Notes under the pieces: generated by a model
The model's database searches: none
What the model saw: only the letters and a program-made list of their open reading frames with translations
What the model was told of the DNA's origin: nothing
Shown here: positions 22,553-29,874 of the stretch, piece by piece
Layout: every line of letters starts with the position of its first letter
Numbering within the stretch: position 1 is the first letter of the stretch
Position numbers and translations under genes: made by a program
Assembly (NCBI GenBank): GCA_020847075.1
Contig: JADLCS010000032.1
Coordinates: 1-55,243 of the forward strand
Length of the DNA: 55,243 nt
Direction: 5' to 3'
Origin: Gammaproteobacteria bacterium
Lineage (GTDB): Bacteria > Pseudomonadota > Gammaproteobacteria > SZUA-140

Positions 22553-22990
22553 TTGCCCGGGGCGCTTCAACACTCTCACATGACAAGCGGACGAAAAACA
22601 GGCGTAGTCCTGGTCGGACTGATCATGATCGTCTGCCTCACCGTGCTGGCCGGCCGACGGGTATCCCATGTCGCGGCGGTGGAGAACGACGGGGCGGCGA
22701 CCCTCGTGATCCCGGTCTTTCCGGGCGCATCGCTGCTGTCCAAGCTGCCCGAACAGGGTGAGGCGAGCTTTCTGTCGTTCGGGAGTTATTCCGAACCCGA
22801 AGAGATTCGCCGTTATTTCACCATGAATGAAGACCTCGGGGACTGGAGATTTACCGGCGAAACCGCGGGCAGCGCCGGGGTCGTGCTGAAGGACGGGCAC
22901 GGGAGGCGGCTGATCGTCGACGTGAGGGTGAATTCGTCCTGTCTGCTGTTCTGCCAGCACCTGATCAATTACTGGCTGACCACGAAGTGA
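22553..22990 (+). CDS. Small membrane-anchored protein of unknown function
   Basis: A 145-residue protein with one N-terminal membrane span (about 16-36, VVLVGLIMIVCLTVLAG) and a soluble, presumably periplasmic, domain of about 105 residues. That domain ends with a cysteine pair (SSCLLFC). A TTG at 22553 is preceded by GGAGG with a seven-base spacer, so I prefer it to the ATG at 22580, which has no ribosome-binding site. I recognise no family. It follows cysG by 125 bases; the gap includes the AT-rich direct repeat CTTAATA. Confidence 0.7.
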   Translation: MPGALQHSHMTSGRKTGVVLVGLIMIVCLTVLAGRRVSHVAAVENDGAATLVIPVFPGASLLSKLPEQGEASFLSFGSYSEPEEIRRYFTMNEDLGDWRFTGETAGSAGVVLKDGHGRRLIVDVRVNSSCLLFCQHLINYWLTTK

Positions 22991-23068
22991 TCTTGCCCGC
23001 GTCCTGACGCCTGCCCGGGGTGATTCCCGGCGGCCCGGATCCGGCGGCGGCCGCATAAGAATCTCCTC

Positions 23069-23102
23069 GGGTCGTGCCGCTTCCCTGCCTGTGGCACGAC
23101 CC
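23069..23102 (+). terminator. 10-bp hairpin without T-tract
   Basis: GGGTCGTGCC (23069-23078) pairs perfectly with GGCACGACCC (23093-23102) around a 14-base loop. It lies 80 bases after the preceding stop codon. No run of T follows, so it may be a weak terminator, an mRNA-stabilising stem or a protein-binding site. Confidence 0.4.
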
Positions 23103-23286
23103 GCGATATCCATCATGAACGGGCGGGCAAAACCCTAGAATTCGACCTACATATCCCGGGTGTGCGTCAGGCGACGATGCATGGGCCTGGCGGCGGGCAT
23201 GTTCACGCGCCCGAAACCGGGTCCGGTCGGCCCTCCTTTCCCCCTCGCGTCGGAGACCTGCCGGAACGCCGCCGCCCCGCGGGCGG

Positions 23287-23332
23287 TTGATTTTTTGTGT
23301 GCGATCACTATGATTAACGATAATTATTCTTG
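23287..23332 (+). promoter_or_regulatory. Promoter and Fur-like site of the FTR1 operon
   Basis: TTGATT (23287-23292), 16 bases, then TATGAT (23309-23314) is a good sigma-70 promoter. Directly downstream, CGATAAT-T-ATTCTTG (23318-23332) resembles a 7-1-7 Fur box: its left half matches TGATAAT in six of seven positions, its right half only partly. Iron-repressed expression of the permease operon is likely. Confidence 0.5.
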
Positions 23333-23388
23333 ATTGTGGTCCCGGGTCGCCGCGGGTATCCGCGGTCGAGGGCGGAGAGGAGACTCGG

Positions 23389-23784
23389 ATGTCGTTTCAC
23401 CGGAAACTGTTGCGGTCGGCCGCGCTCGCCGGGGTGCTGGTCGTTATGCCCATGCCGCCGGTACAGGCCATCTCCGCCGCGCCGGAGATGACGCCCTGGG
23501 AGGTCCTCGAGACCAACATGAAAGACAGCCTGGAGGTCTACCGCAAGGGTGATCGGGAGCAGGCCTATCTGTTGTCCGCGACCGCGTATCTGGACGGCTT
23601 CGAACTCCTCGAGGATCGCCTGAAAGAGGTGGATTACGACCTCATGAAAACGATCGAGCAGGGCATGGAACAGTTACGCAATCTGATGCGCCAGGGGGCA
23701 CCCCTCAGCGTCGTCGAGAATCAGAACGGCTTTGTCCAGAACCTGCTCATGCAGGCTCGGGATGCCTTGGGGGATGAGCAATGA
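23389..23784 (+). CDS. Free-standing FTR1 periplasmic-domain homologue
   Basis: A 131-residue exported protein with a signal peptide (about 1-27, ending MPPVQA). The mature helical domain repeats the N-terminal periplasmic domain of the adjacent FTR1 protein. Both share AYLDGFEL (66-73 here, 71-78 in FTR1), a following LMK.IE segment and the same overall length. It has no membrane permease part. It probably binds or delivers iron to the permease as a soluble periplasmic helper; this is inference from domain identity and operon position. GGAGAGGAGA lies just upstream of the ATG. The downstream gene starts 31 bases later. Confidence 0.82.
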   Translation: MSFHRKLLRSAALAGVLVVMPMPPVQAISAAPEMTPWEVLETNMKDSLEVYRKGDREQAYLLSATAYLDGFELLEDRLKEVDYDLMKTIEQGMEQLRNLMRQGAPLSVVENQNGFVQNLLMQARDALGDEQ

Positions 23785-23815
23785 GCGCGATACGATTCGG
23801 AACCGGGGCTCGGCC

Positions 23816-25027
23816 ATGAGGCGTTTCACTCGATCGGCACAGCGGTGCCTGCTGGCCCTGGTCTGCGCCCTGGTGTTGGCCGCCCCCGGCCATGGCGCCG
23901 AAGCGCCCGCATCGACCGCAAGCGATGAGGCGCAGGTGTGGTCGCTGATCGACGACCATCTCGCCAGGGCGATCGATGCCTATCATGCCGGACAGAAGAC
24001 CACGGCGTATACGCTCGCAGTGAGCGCCTATCTCGACGGGTTCGAGCTGGTGGAGACACGGCTCGATCTGGTGGACCACGCACTGATGAAGTCGATCGAG
24101 ACCGCCATGGCCGATCTGCGCCAGGCCATACGCAGCGGCGTCGCGCCGGAGGTATTGGACGGGCAGTACGCCGCCGTGCGGGGCCTGCTCGACCAGGCGC
24201 GCCGGAAATTGCAGCAGCAGGCGGGTATCGCCCCCGGCCTCGCGGCCGTGAGCTCCGGCGCGATTCTGTTGCGCGAGGGGACCGAAGCCGTGCTGGTTAT
24301 CGCCGCCTTGCTCGCCTTTCTGCGCAAGACCGGCCGCGAACAGGCCGCCGCCTACGTTCATATGGGCTGGGTCGCCGCCTTGTTGCTGGGACTGGTGACG
24401 TGGTGGCTGGCCTCCACGGTGATCGAGATCAGCGGGGCGGGGCGGGAGGCGACGGAAGGGGTGGTCGCGCTGCTCGCGGCGGCCATGCTGGTCTACGTCG
24501 GTTACTGGCTGCATGACAATATGCACGCGAAACGCTGGAAGGGGTTTCTGCACGACAAGGTCGGCGGGGCCCTCAATGCGGGTCAGATCTGGTTGCTCGC
24601 GCTGATCTCCTTCACGGCCGCGTATCGCGAGGTCTTCGAGACGGTGCTTTTCTATCAGGCGCTGGCACTGGAGGCGGGACCCGGCAACGGGGTCTATCTC
24701 GTCGCGGGCGCCGCCGCCGGATTGATCCTGTTGATCGTGGTCGCGCTGCTGATTTTCCATTTCAGCGTGCGCCTGCCCCTCAAGCTGTTCTTCGGCGTCA
24801 ATGCGCTGATCCTGGTGTTACTGTCCCTGGTGATCGCCGGTAAAGGCATCGCCGCGCTGCAGGAGGCAGGCTATGTGCCGGTGGATCGCGTGTCGTTCCC
24901 CGAATGGAACGCGGTCGGGATATACGCCAACTGGGAAAGTCTGGGAGTGCAGCTGTTCATCCTCGTCCTGGTAGCGGCGCTGCTGGGGCTGTCGCGTCAC
25001 CGGGAGCCGCCGGGCGTCCCTTCCTGA
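23816..25027 (+). CDS. FTR1-family iron permease with periplasmic domain
   Basis: A 403-residue iron transporter of the FTR1/EfeU family. A signal peptide (1-28) and periplasmic helical domain (about 35-135) are followed by about seven membrane helices (about 140-395). The two REXXE iron-binding motifs are REGTE (153-157) and REVFE (271-275), as required for transport. I chose ATG 23816 because it gives a clean signal peptide; an in-frame ATG at 23774 would overlap the preceding gene. It forms a two-gene operon with the free-standing domain protein. No EfeO/EfeB peroxidase or P19-like partner is adjacent. Confidence 0.9.
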   Translation: MRRFTRSAQRCLLALVCALVLAAPGHGAEAPASTASDEAQVWSLIDDHLARAIDAYHAGQKTTAYTLAVSAYLDGFELVETRLDLVDHALMKSIETAMADLRQAIRSGVAPEVLDGQYAAVRGLLDQARRKLQQQAGIAPGLAAVSSGAILLREGTEAVLVIAALLAFLRKTGREQAAAYVHMGWVAALLLGLVTWWLASTVIEISGAGREATEGVVALLAAAMLVYVGYWLHDNMHAKRWKGFLHDKVGGALNAGQIWLLALISFTAAYREVFETVLFYQALALEAGPGNGVYLVAGAAAGLILLIVVALLIFHFSVRLPLKLFFGVNALILVLLSLVIAGKGIAALQEAGYVPVDRVSFPEWNAVGIYANWESLGVQLFILVLVAALLGLSRHREPPGVPS

Positions 25028-25054
25028 TCGCCGCGCTGTTTTCCGCGGGGTCTT

Positions 25055-25088
25055 GAAAGAAAAGCCCCTCGGTTCCGTCCGAGGGGCT
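25055..25088 (-). terminator. Intrinsic terminator for the histidine-rich gene
   Basis: A 10-bp perfect stem AGCCCCTCGG/CCGAGGGGCT (25063-25072 with 25079-25088) is followed on the minus strand by CTTTTCTTTC. It ends the minus-strand histidine-rich gene and also faces the end of the FTR1 gene. Confidence 0.8.
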
Positions 25089-25130
25089 CCACCTTCCGTC
25101 GACGATAGGGCCGCGTGACGCGGCCCTCAC

Positions 25131-25394
25131 TCAGTGCGAGTGATCGTGCGGCTCTTTTTCGTGATCCGAATGCTTGTGGTCGTGGCCACCGAATTCCGAG
25201 TCGCCGTGTTTGTGCCCATGTCCGGAGTCGGCGCCATGGTCATGGGAGTGGGTGTGTTCGTGCTCATGGCCGTGGGCATGCTCATGGCCATGCGGGTGGG
25301 CATGCTTGGTACCGTCCTTGTGGGTATGATCATGCTCATGTTCGTGCTTGTGGGTATGGGCATGTTCGTGGCTGTGCTTATGGTCACCTTTCAT
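25131..25394 (-). CDS. Histidine-rich putative metal-binding protein
   Basis: An 87-residue protein in which 33 residues (38%) are His. It begins MKGDHKHSHEHAHTHK, and His alternates with Glu, Asp, Thr, Lys or Gly for nearly the whole chain. There is no signal peptide, Cys or membrane segment, so a cytoplasmic buffer or chaperone for Ni, Zn or Cu is likely, as for histidine-rich proteins such as Hpn. The metal is not known. AAGGAG is eight bases before the ATG, and an intrinsic terminator follows 43 bases after the stop, so it is a monocistronic gene. The opposite strand and other frames are open only because of the CAT/CAC/ATG repeat. Convergent with the FTR1 iron permease gene. Confidence 0.8.
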   Translation of the reverse strand: MKGDHKHSHEHAHTHKHEHEHDHTHKDGTKHAHPHGHEHAHGHEHEHTHSHDHGADSGHGHKHGDSEFGGHDHKHSDHEKEPHDHSH

Positions 25395-25458
25395 CGTATT
25401 TCTCCTTAGCTTATGTTGCTCGTACCATCCAAGACATCTGTACCGCCGTTTTGTAGGT

Positions 25459-25656
25459 TCAACGCTTTTGCAAGAATCGGGCCTTGCGCAGGGGGATCAC
25501 CCGGCCATCGAAGGAATATAGAAACGGCCCCCGCCCCGGCTTGGTCTTGAAACCCTTGTGCAGCAGGGCGTCATCTTCGTTAGATCGGCAGCGCCCCGTG
25601 CTTGTTGATGCCGGTGCGGCCTTCGTCCGGAGAAATCGTGTGAGGAATCGTTTCAT
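25459..25656 (-). CDS. Small basic hypothetical protein, 65 residues
   Basis: A 65-codon ORF starting MKRFLTRFLRTKAAP and ending RKARFLQKR. It is strongly basic, with no signal peptide or membrane span. CAGGGGAG lies eight bases upstream of the ATG. It is upstream of the histidine-rich gene on the same strand (64 bases between). An AT-rich segment before it (25709-25765) contains a TGATAAT half-site (25722-25728). I recognise no family; it may be an iron- or stress-related small protein or a chance frame. Confidence 0.45.
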   Translation of the reverse strand: MKRFLTRFLRTKAAPASTSTGRCRSNEDDALLHKGFKTKPGRGPFLYSFDGRVIPLRKARFLQKR

Positions 25657-25848
25657 CGGCGGAGCTCCCCTGGGTTTCCCCCGGCCCGGGGCCGGGTAAT
25701 CGAGCGGAAGTATTATTAATTTGATAATTCGTAAGAAGGCTAATCCATCGCCGATTAAAATACAACCTTTTTCTGAGGCGGCCTCCCGGCGCCCGCGACG
25801 GATCAGGCCATCATCGGTCGAATGATTTATAAGGCATTGGGGTAATTG

Positions 25849-25877
25849 AAAAAAAAGCCCCGCATGGGCGGGGCTTT
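25849..25877 (-). terminator. Intrinsic terminator after the YccA-like gene
   Basis: AAAGCCCCGC (25854-25863) pairs with GCGGGGCTTT (25868-25877) across a 4-base loop. On the minus strand it is followed by a run of eight T. It lies 31 bases past the stop of the YccA-like gene. Confidence 0.9.
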
Positions 25878-25907
25878 CAGGGGCATCCGGTGATCCGTGC
25901 CGGGGCG

Positions 25908-26576
25908 CTACTCGTTATTGTTGAATACGCCCAGTATCTGCAGCAGGCTGAGGAAAAGATTATAGATGCTCACGTACAGGCTGACGGTCGCGAGGATGTA
26001 ATTGTCTTCGCCGCCGTGGATGAGCTGGCTGGTCTGGTACAGGATGAGCCCGGACATCAGCAGGATGAACATGGCCGACATGGCCAGGCCGACCAGGGGC
26101 AGCGAGAACAGCGCGGCGGCGAGGGAGCCCAGGAAGGCCACCAGGATGCCCACCATCAGGAAACCGCCCAGGAAACTGAAATCCTTTCGCGTGGTGAGCG
26201 CATAGGCCGACAGGCCCAGGAAGATCGCGCCCGTACCGCCGAGGGCCGTCATCACGGTTTCCCCCCCGTTCGGGAGCCCGAGGTAGGCCTCGATAATCGG
26301 TCCCAGGGTCAGACCCATGAAGCCGGTCAGCGCGAAAACAGCGGCGAGACCCCAGGCGCTGTTGCGCAGCTTGTGGGTCAGAAACAACAGGCCGAAATAC
26401 CCCACCAGCGTCAGGATCATGCCGGGGTGGGGGAGGTTGAGCGCCATCGATATTCCGGCCGTCGCGGCGCTGAACAGCAGGGTCATCGACAGGAGCAGAT
26501 AGGTGTTGCGGATGAGCTTGTTCGCGCCCAGCGTGGCCGTGCGCGTATGCAGTACCGTGTTTTGCAAGGGATTCAT
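25908..26576 (-). CDS. Bax inhibitor-1/YccA-family membrane protein
   Basis: A 222-residue inner-membrane protein with about seven transmembrane helices and a short charged C-terminus. The pattern ANKLIRNTYLLLSMTLLFSA...GMILTLVGYFGLLFLTHK and the final SIYNLFLSLLQILGVFNNNE are typical of the YccA branch of the BI-1/TMBIM family. In E. coli YccA interacts with the FtsH protease, whose modulators HflK and HflC are encoded 3.3 kb downstream here. It is a single gene with its own terminator, read away from tRNA-Ser. Confidence 0.93.
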   Translation of the reverse strand: MNPLQNTVLHTRTATLGANKLIRNTYLLLSMTLLFSAATAGISMALNLPHPGMILTLVGYFGLLFLTHKLRNSAWGLAAVFALTGFMGLTLGPIIEAYLGLPNGGETVMTALGGTGAIFLGLSAYALTTRKDFSFLGGFLMVGILVAFLGSLAAALFSLPLVGLAMSAMFILLMSGLILYQTSQLIHGGEDNYILATVSLYVSIYNLFLSLLQILGVFNNNE

Positions 26577-26684
26577 GAGTTTTCAGGACCTCCGGTCTCG
26601 TTGCCAACCCTCAATATAGTAACTGGAGCCGCCGAGTTCAAGCCGGCGCCCGTCCCCGCGCCGGAAAGATCCTCCGGCCCTGAA

Positions 26685-26713
26685 CTGGCTTCCGCGGAGA
26701 TTTGCTGTAGAAT
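26685..26713 (+). promoter_or_regulatory. Candidate tRNA-Ser promoter
   Basis: CTGGCT (26685-26690), 17 bases, then TAGAAT (26708-26713), followed by a G+C-rich discriminator AGCCGCGCGC, which is typical of stringently controlled stable-RNA promoters. The tRNA begins 43 bases later. The -35 match is weak. Confidence 0.4.
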
Positions 26714-26755
26714 AGCCGCGCGCATCAAAGCCTTGGCTCGATACCGACCGAATTC

Positions 26756-26843
26756 GGAGAGGTGGCTGAGCGGTCGAAAGCGGCGGTCTTGAAAACCGTT
26801 GAAGGGCGACCTTCCGGGGGTTCGAATCCCTCCCTCTCCGCCA
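26756..26843 (+). tRNA. tRNA-Ser, anticodon UGA
   Basis: An 88-nt class II tRNA with acceptor stem GGAGAGG/CCTCTCC, anticodon loop around CTTGAAA (anticodon TGA), a long variable arm (GAAGGGCGACCTTC), T arm GGGGGTTCGAATCCCTC, discriminator G and encoded CCA. Reads UCA and related serine codons. Confidence 0.96.
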
Positions 26844-27088
26844 ACTCCACCCAGAGGGGCTGAAGCCCGCGACCCCTTAACGGATAGACAGGGCGGGGTG
26901 TCCGCCGGCCTCTGGGCTATGGGCAGCCGGACACGCCGGCTGTCGGAGGGCTGCACCGGGGGCGACGGAAATCCACGGGGCGCGGTCCGTCAGGGTCGCG
27001 GACGATGCTCCGCCCTCTTCGGATCGTTGGACTCGATGTGCGGCGCGCCAGTGTGCGCTTTATTCTCCAGTGATCTCGTAATATTCCC

Positions 27089-28033
27089 ATGTCTCTCGAG
27101 CCCAGACCTCCGGTGCTGTTTCTGGCGGGACCCACCACCACCGGGAAGACCGATCTCGCCGTGGAGATCGTAAACCGGTTTCCCTGCGATATCGTCAGCG
27201 TGGATTCGGCCATGGTCTATCGTGGCATGGACATCGGGACGGCCAAGCCCGGTCGACCGATATTGAATACCGCGCCGCATCGCCTGATCGATATCTGCGA
27301 TCCGACCGAGAGTTATTCCGCCGCCCGGTTCCGCGTCGATGCCCTGAGAGAAATCCGGGATATCCACGCGCGCGGCAGGGTTCCTCTGCTGGTCGGCGGG
27401 ACCATGCTGTACTTCGAGGCGCTGGAACGCGGGCTGTCCAGGCTGCCCGCCGCGGACGCCGAAACGCGTGCCCGGCTGGAGCGGGAGGCGCGCGAGCAGG
27501 GTTGGGAGGCGCTGCACGAACGCCTGTCCCGGCTGGATCCGGCGGCGGCGCGGCGCATTCATCCCAATGATCCCCAGCGGATCCAGCGCGCGCTCGAGGT
27601 GCAGGCCCTGACCGGTCGGCCGATGAGTGATCTGATGGTCGAGCGCGATGCTGAACCGTTTGCCTATCGCGCGGTCAAAATGCATATCCAGGTGAGCGAT
27701 CGCGCGCAGTTGCACGAAAGGATCCGGCGCAGATTCCTCGACATGCTCGCGCAGGGTCTGCTGGAGGAGGTAGAGACCTTATATCGACGAGGTGATCTGC
27801 ATCCCGGTCTGCCCGCGATCCGGGCGGTAGGCTATCGTCAGCTTTGGCGGTATCTGGCGGGAGAACAGGAACGGGAAACCTCCGTCGATCAGGCCATTAC
27901 GGCGACGCGCCGATTGGCCAAGCGGCAGTTGACCTGGTTGAGGTCGGAGAATGCCGATGTCGATTTCGACGGCTCCGATCCGAAAATCAAGGAAAAGGTA
28001 TTGAATTACCTCGGAGCGGCCACATATTTATAG
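27089..28033 (+). CDS. miaA: tRNA dimethylallyltransferase
   Basis: A 314-residue enzyme that adds an isopentenyl group to A37 of tRNAs reading U-initial codons, including tRNA-Ser(UGA) encoded just upstream. It has the P-loop GPTTTGKT (about residues 11-18), DSAMVYRGMDIGTAKP and the GGTMLYF motif. The ATG has a weak upstream site, but the N-terminus aligns with the family and the length is normal. It begins the miaA-hfq-hflX-hflKC cluster typical of Gammaproteobacteria. Confidence 0.96.
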   Translation: MSLEPRPPVLFLAGPTTTGKTDLAVEIVNRFPCDIVSVDSAMVYRGMDIGTAKPGRPILNTAPHRLIDICDPTESYSAARFRVDALREIRDIHARGRVPLLVGGTMLYFEALERGLSRLPAADAETRARLEREAREQGWEALHERLSRLDPAAARRIHPNDPQRIQRALEVQALTGRPMSDLMVERDAEPFAYRAVKMHIQVSDRAQLHERIRRRFLDMLAQGLLEEVETLYRRGDLHPGLPAIRAVGYRQLWRYLAGEQERETSVDQAITATRRLAKRQLTWLRSENADVDFDGSDPKIKEKVLNYLGAATYL

Positions 28034-28054
28034 GCGTGGCCCAGGTGATACAAT
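28027..28054 (+). promoter_or_regulatory. Candidate hfq promoter
   Basis: TTTATA (28027-28032), 16 bases, then TACAAT (28049-28054) overlaps the end of miaA and lies about 100 bases before hfq. Promoters inside or at the end of miaA drive hfq in enterobacteria; this assignment is tentative. Confidence 0.35.
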
Positions 28055-28155
28055 GACCCGCGGGGGGTGCCGCGATAGGGATTTCACTTGTAGTGCCCTG
28101 TCTTTATTCGGAAAAACAGGTGCTGAGAAAAATACAAACAATAAGGAGAATTAAA

Positions 28156-28407
28156 ATGGCGAAAGGACAGAGTCTGCAAGACCCTTTCCTGAATGCATTG
28201 CGCAAAGAGCACGTTCCGGTTTCCATCTACCTGGTGAACGGTATCAAGCTGCAGGGACAGGTGGAATCGTTCGATCAGTTCGTGGTGCTGCTCAAGAACT
28301 CCGTCAGCCAGATGGTGTACAAGCACGCGATCTCGACCATCGTACCTTCGCGCAACATCAAGACGCCTTATGCGGATGATTCACAAAACGGCGGTGGCGA
28401 TGACTGA
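28156..28407 (+). CDS. hfq: RNA-binding protein Hfq
   Basis: An 83-residue hexameric Sm-like RNA chaperone that pairs small RNAs with mRNAs. The Sm1 ([20 protein letters not shown]) and Sm2 ([12 protein letters not shown]) motifs are intact. The C-terminal tail is short and ends NGGGDD. AAGGAG lies seven bases before the ATG. It is followed by hflX in the usual order. With Fur-controlled loci nearby, sRNA regulation of iron genes is plausible but not shown. Confidence 0.98.
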   Translation: MAKGQSLQDPFLNALRKEHVPVSIYLVNGIKLQGQVESFDQFVVLLKNSVSQMVYKHAISTIVPSRNIKTPYADDSQNGGGDD

Positions 28408-28433
28408 TTGCCGCGGCAGGGGCCTCCGCGCGC

Positions 28434-29828
28434 TTGTTTGACAGACCTCAAAGCGGGACGCGGGCGGTACTGGTAAATCTGGATCTGCGTTCCCGTCTCT
28501 CGTGGGAGCACGCCGGCGCCTTCGAGCAACTGGCCGCCTCGGCCGGCGCCACTCCGGTCAGCGAGATACGCGGCGTCCGCGACCGACCCGATCCGAAGCT
28601 GTTCGTCGGCAGCGGCAAGGCCGACGAGATACTCGCGACGATCAGGAACCATCAGGCCGAGCTGGTCCTGTTCAACCATGAGCTCACCCCGGTCCAGGAG
28701 CGCAATCTCGAGCGCCACCTGGGCTGCCGCGTCGTGGACCGTACCGGACTGATCCTCGATATCTTCGCGCAACGCGCGCGGACCTTCGAAGGCAAGCTCC
28801 AGGTCGAGCTGGCCCAGTTGCAGCATCTGGCCACCCGCCTGGTGCGAGGCTGGTCGCACCTGGAACGGCAGAAAGGCGGTATCGGGCTGCGCGGCCCGGG
28901 TGAAACCCAGCTCGAACTCGACCGTCGCCTCATCGGCCGGCGCATCAAGCAACTGCACAAGCGCCTGGAAAAGGTGCGCAGGCATCGCCAGCTCAGCCGC
29001 AGCGCGCGCCGCAAGGCGACGGTGCCGGCGGTCTCTCTGGTCGGTTATACCAATGCCGGGAAGTCGACCCTGTTCAACCGACTGACCGGCTCGGAGGTCT
29101 ATGCCGCGAACCAGCTCTTCGCCACCCTCGATCCCACGCTGCGCCGGCTCGATCTCCCTGGATTCGGGCATGTTGTGCTCGCCGATACCGTGGGTTTCAT
29201 CAACGATCTGCCGCCCGATCTCATCGCCGCTTTTCGCGCCACCCTGGAGGAGACCCAGGAGGCGGACCTGCTGCTGCATGTGATCGATTCCCGGGACGAG
29301 GAACATGTCGCCCAGATCGCCGAGGTCAACCAGGTCCTGCGCGATATCGGGGCCGGCGATATCCCGCAGATCGAGGTCTACAACAAGATCGATCTCGGCC
29401 CGGAGGCGTCCACGCGAATCGATCGCGATGCGGAAGGGCGACCCGCGCGGGTCTGGTTGTCGGCGCGCGACGGTCTGGGGATCGATCTGTTGCGGCAGGC
29501 GATCCAGGAGCGCTTGCTGTCTCCCGGGATCCCTGGGGTCGCGCAGGATGAAGAGGGCGTGGTCCGGGCGAGATCGCTGCGCGCGCAGGTTCGCCTGGCG
29601 CCGGCCGCCGCTGGCCGTATTCGCGCCCGGCTCCATGAATGGAATGTGGTTCGCGAAGAGCGCGTCACCGAAAGCGGTGAATGGATCATCGAGGTGATAT
29701 TGAGGCCGGATATGTTAGGATACCTCCAGCGACAGATCGGTTGCCGCGTCGTCATCGAGGGGGATGCGCATGGACCCGGGGAAGCTTGCGGGGAATCCGG
29801 CGGCACCATACAATCAGCCACCGTGTAA
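28434..29828 (+). CDS. hflX: Ribosome-rescue GTPase HflX
   Basis: A 464-residue Obg-HflX GTPase that splits stalled 70S ribosomes, notably under heat stress. It has an N-terminal nucleotide-binding domain (about 1-180, DRTGLILDIFAQRARTFEGK), the coiled linker, and a G domain (about 200-370) with GYTNAGKST, DTVGFI and NKID. The start is TTG at 28434 because it gives MFDRP, the conserved N-terminus of enterobacterial HflX. It lies 26 bases after hfq. The C-terminal tail after about residue 445 is Gly-rich and unlike E. coli. Confidence 0.95.
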   Translation: MFDRPQSGTRAVLVNLDLRSRLSWEHAGAFEQLAASAGATPVSEIRGVRDRPDPKLFVGSGKADEILATIRNHQAELVLFNHELTPVQERNLERHLGCRVVDRTGLILDIFAQRARTFEGKLQVELAQLQHLATRLVRGWSHLERQKGGIGLRGPGETQLELDRRLIGRRIKQLHKRLEKVRRHRQLSRSARRKATVPAVSLVGYTNAGKSTLFNRLTGSEVYAANQLFATLDPTLRRLDLPGFGHVVLADTVGFINDLPPDLIAAFRATLEETQEADLLLHVIDSRDEEHVAQIAEVNQVLRDIGAGDIPQIEVYNKIDLGPEASTRIDRDAEGRPARVWLSARDGLGIDLLRQAIQERLLSPGIPGVAQDEEGVVRARSLRAQVRLAPAAAGRIRARLHEWNVVREERVTESGEWIIEVILRPDMLGYLQRQIGCRVVIEGDAHGPGEACGESGGTIQSATV

Positions 29829-29874
29829 AACTAATACAGACGGACGAATCGTGAACGGAGCTACGAAGTCGCCG

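Larger units (their letters stand above)
22991..23388. other. Intergenic region before the FTR1 operon
   Basis: About 400 bp without a convincing gene. It holds a perfect 10-bp hairpin (23069-23102) and, near its right end, the promoter and Fur-like site of the iron operon. The part between (about 23110-23280) shows nothing I can name. Confidence 0.5.

Noticed and set aside
25207-25380. Possible CRISPR-like repeat pattern in the CAT/GTG-rich segment
   Set aside because: The periodicity is codon-level (alternating His codons), without unique spacers or conserved repeat units.
25127-25409. Alternative open frames across the histidine-rich gene, including a Met/Val-rich plus-strand frame that looks like a membrane protein
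   Set aside because: They arise from the CAT/GTG alternation of the His codons. Only the histidine frame has a ribosome-binding site, and a terminator follows in its direction.
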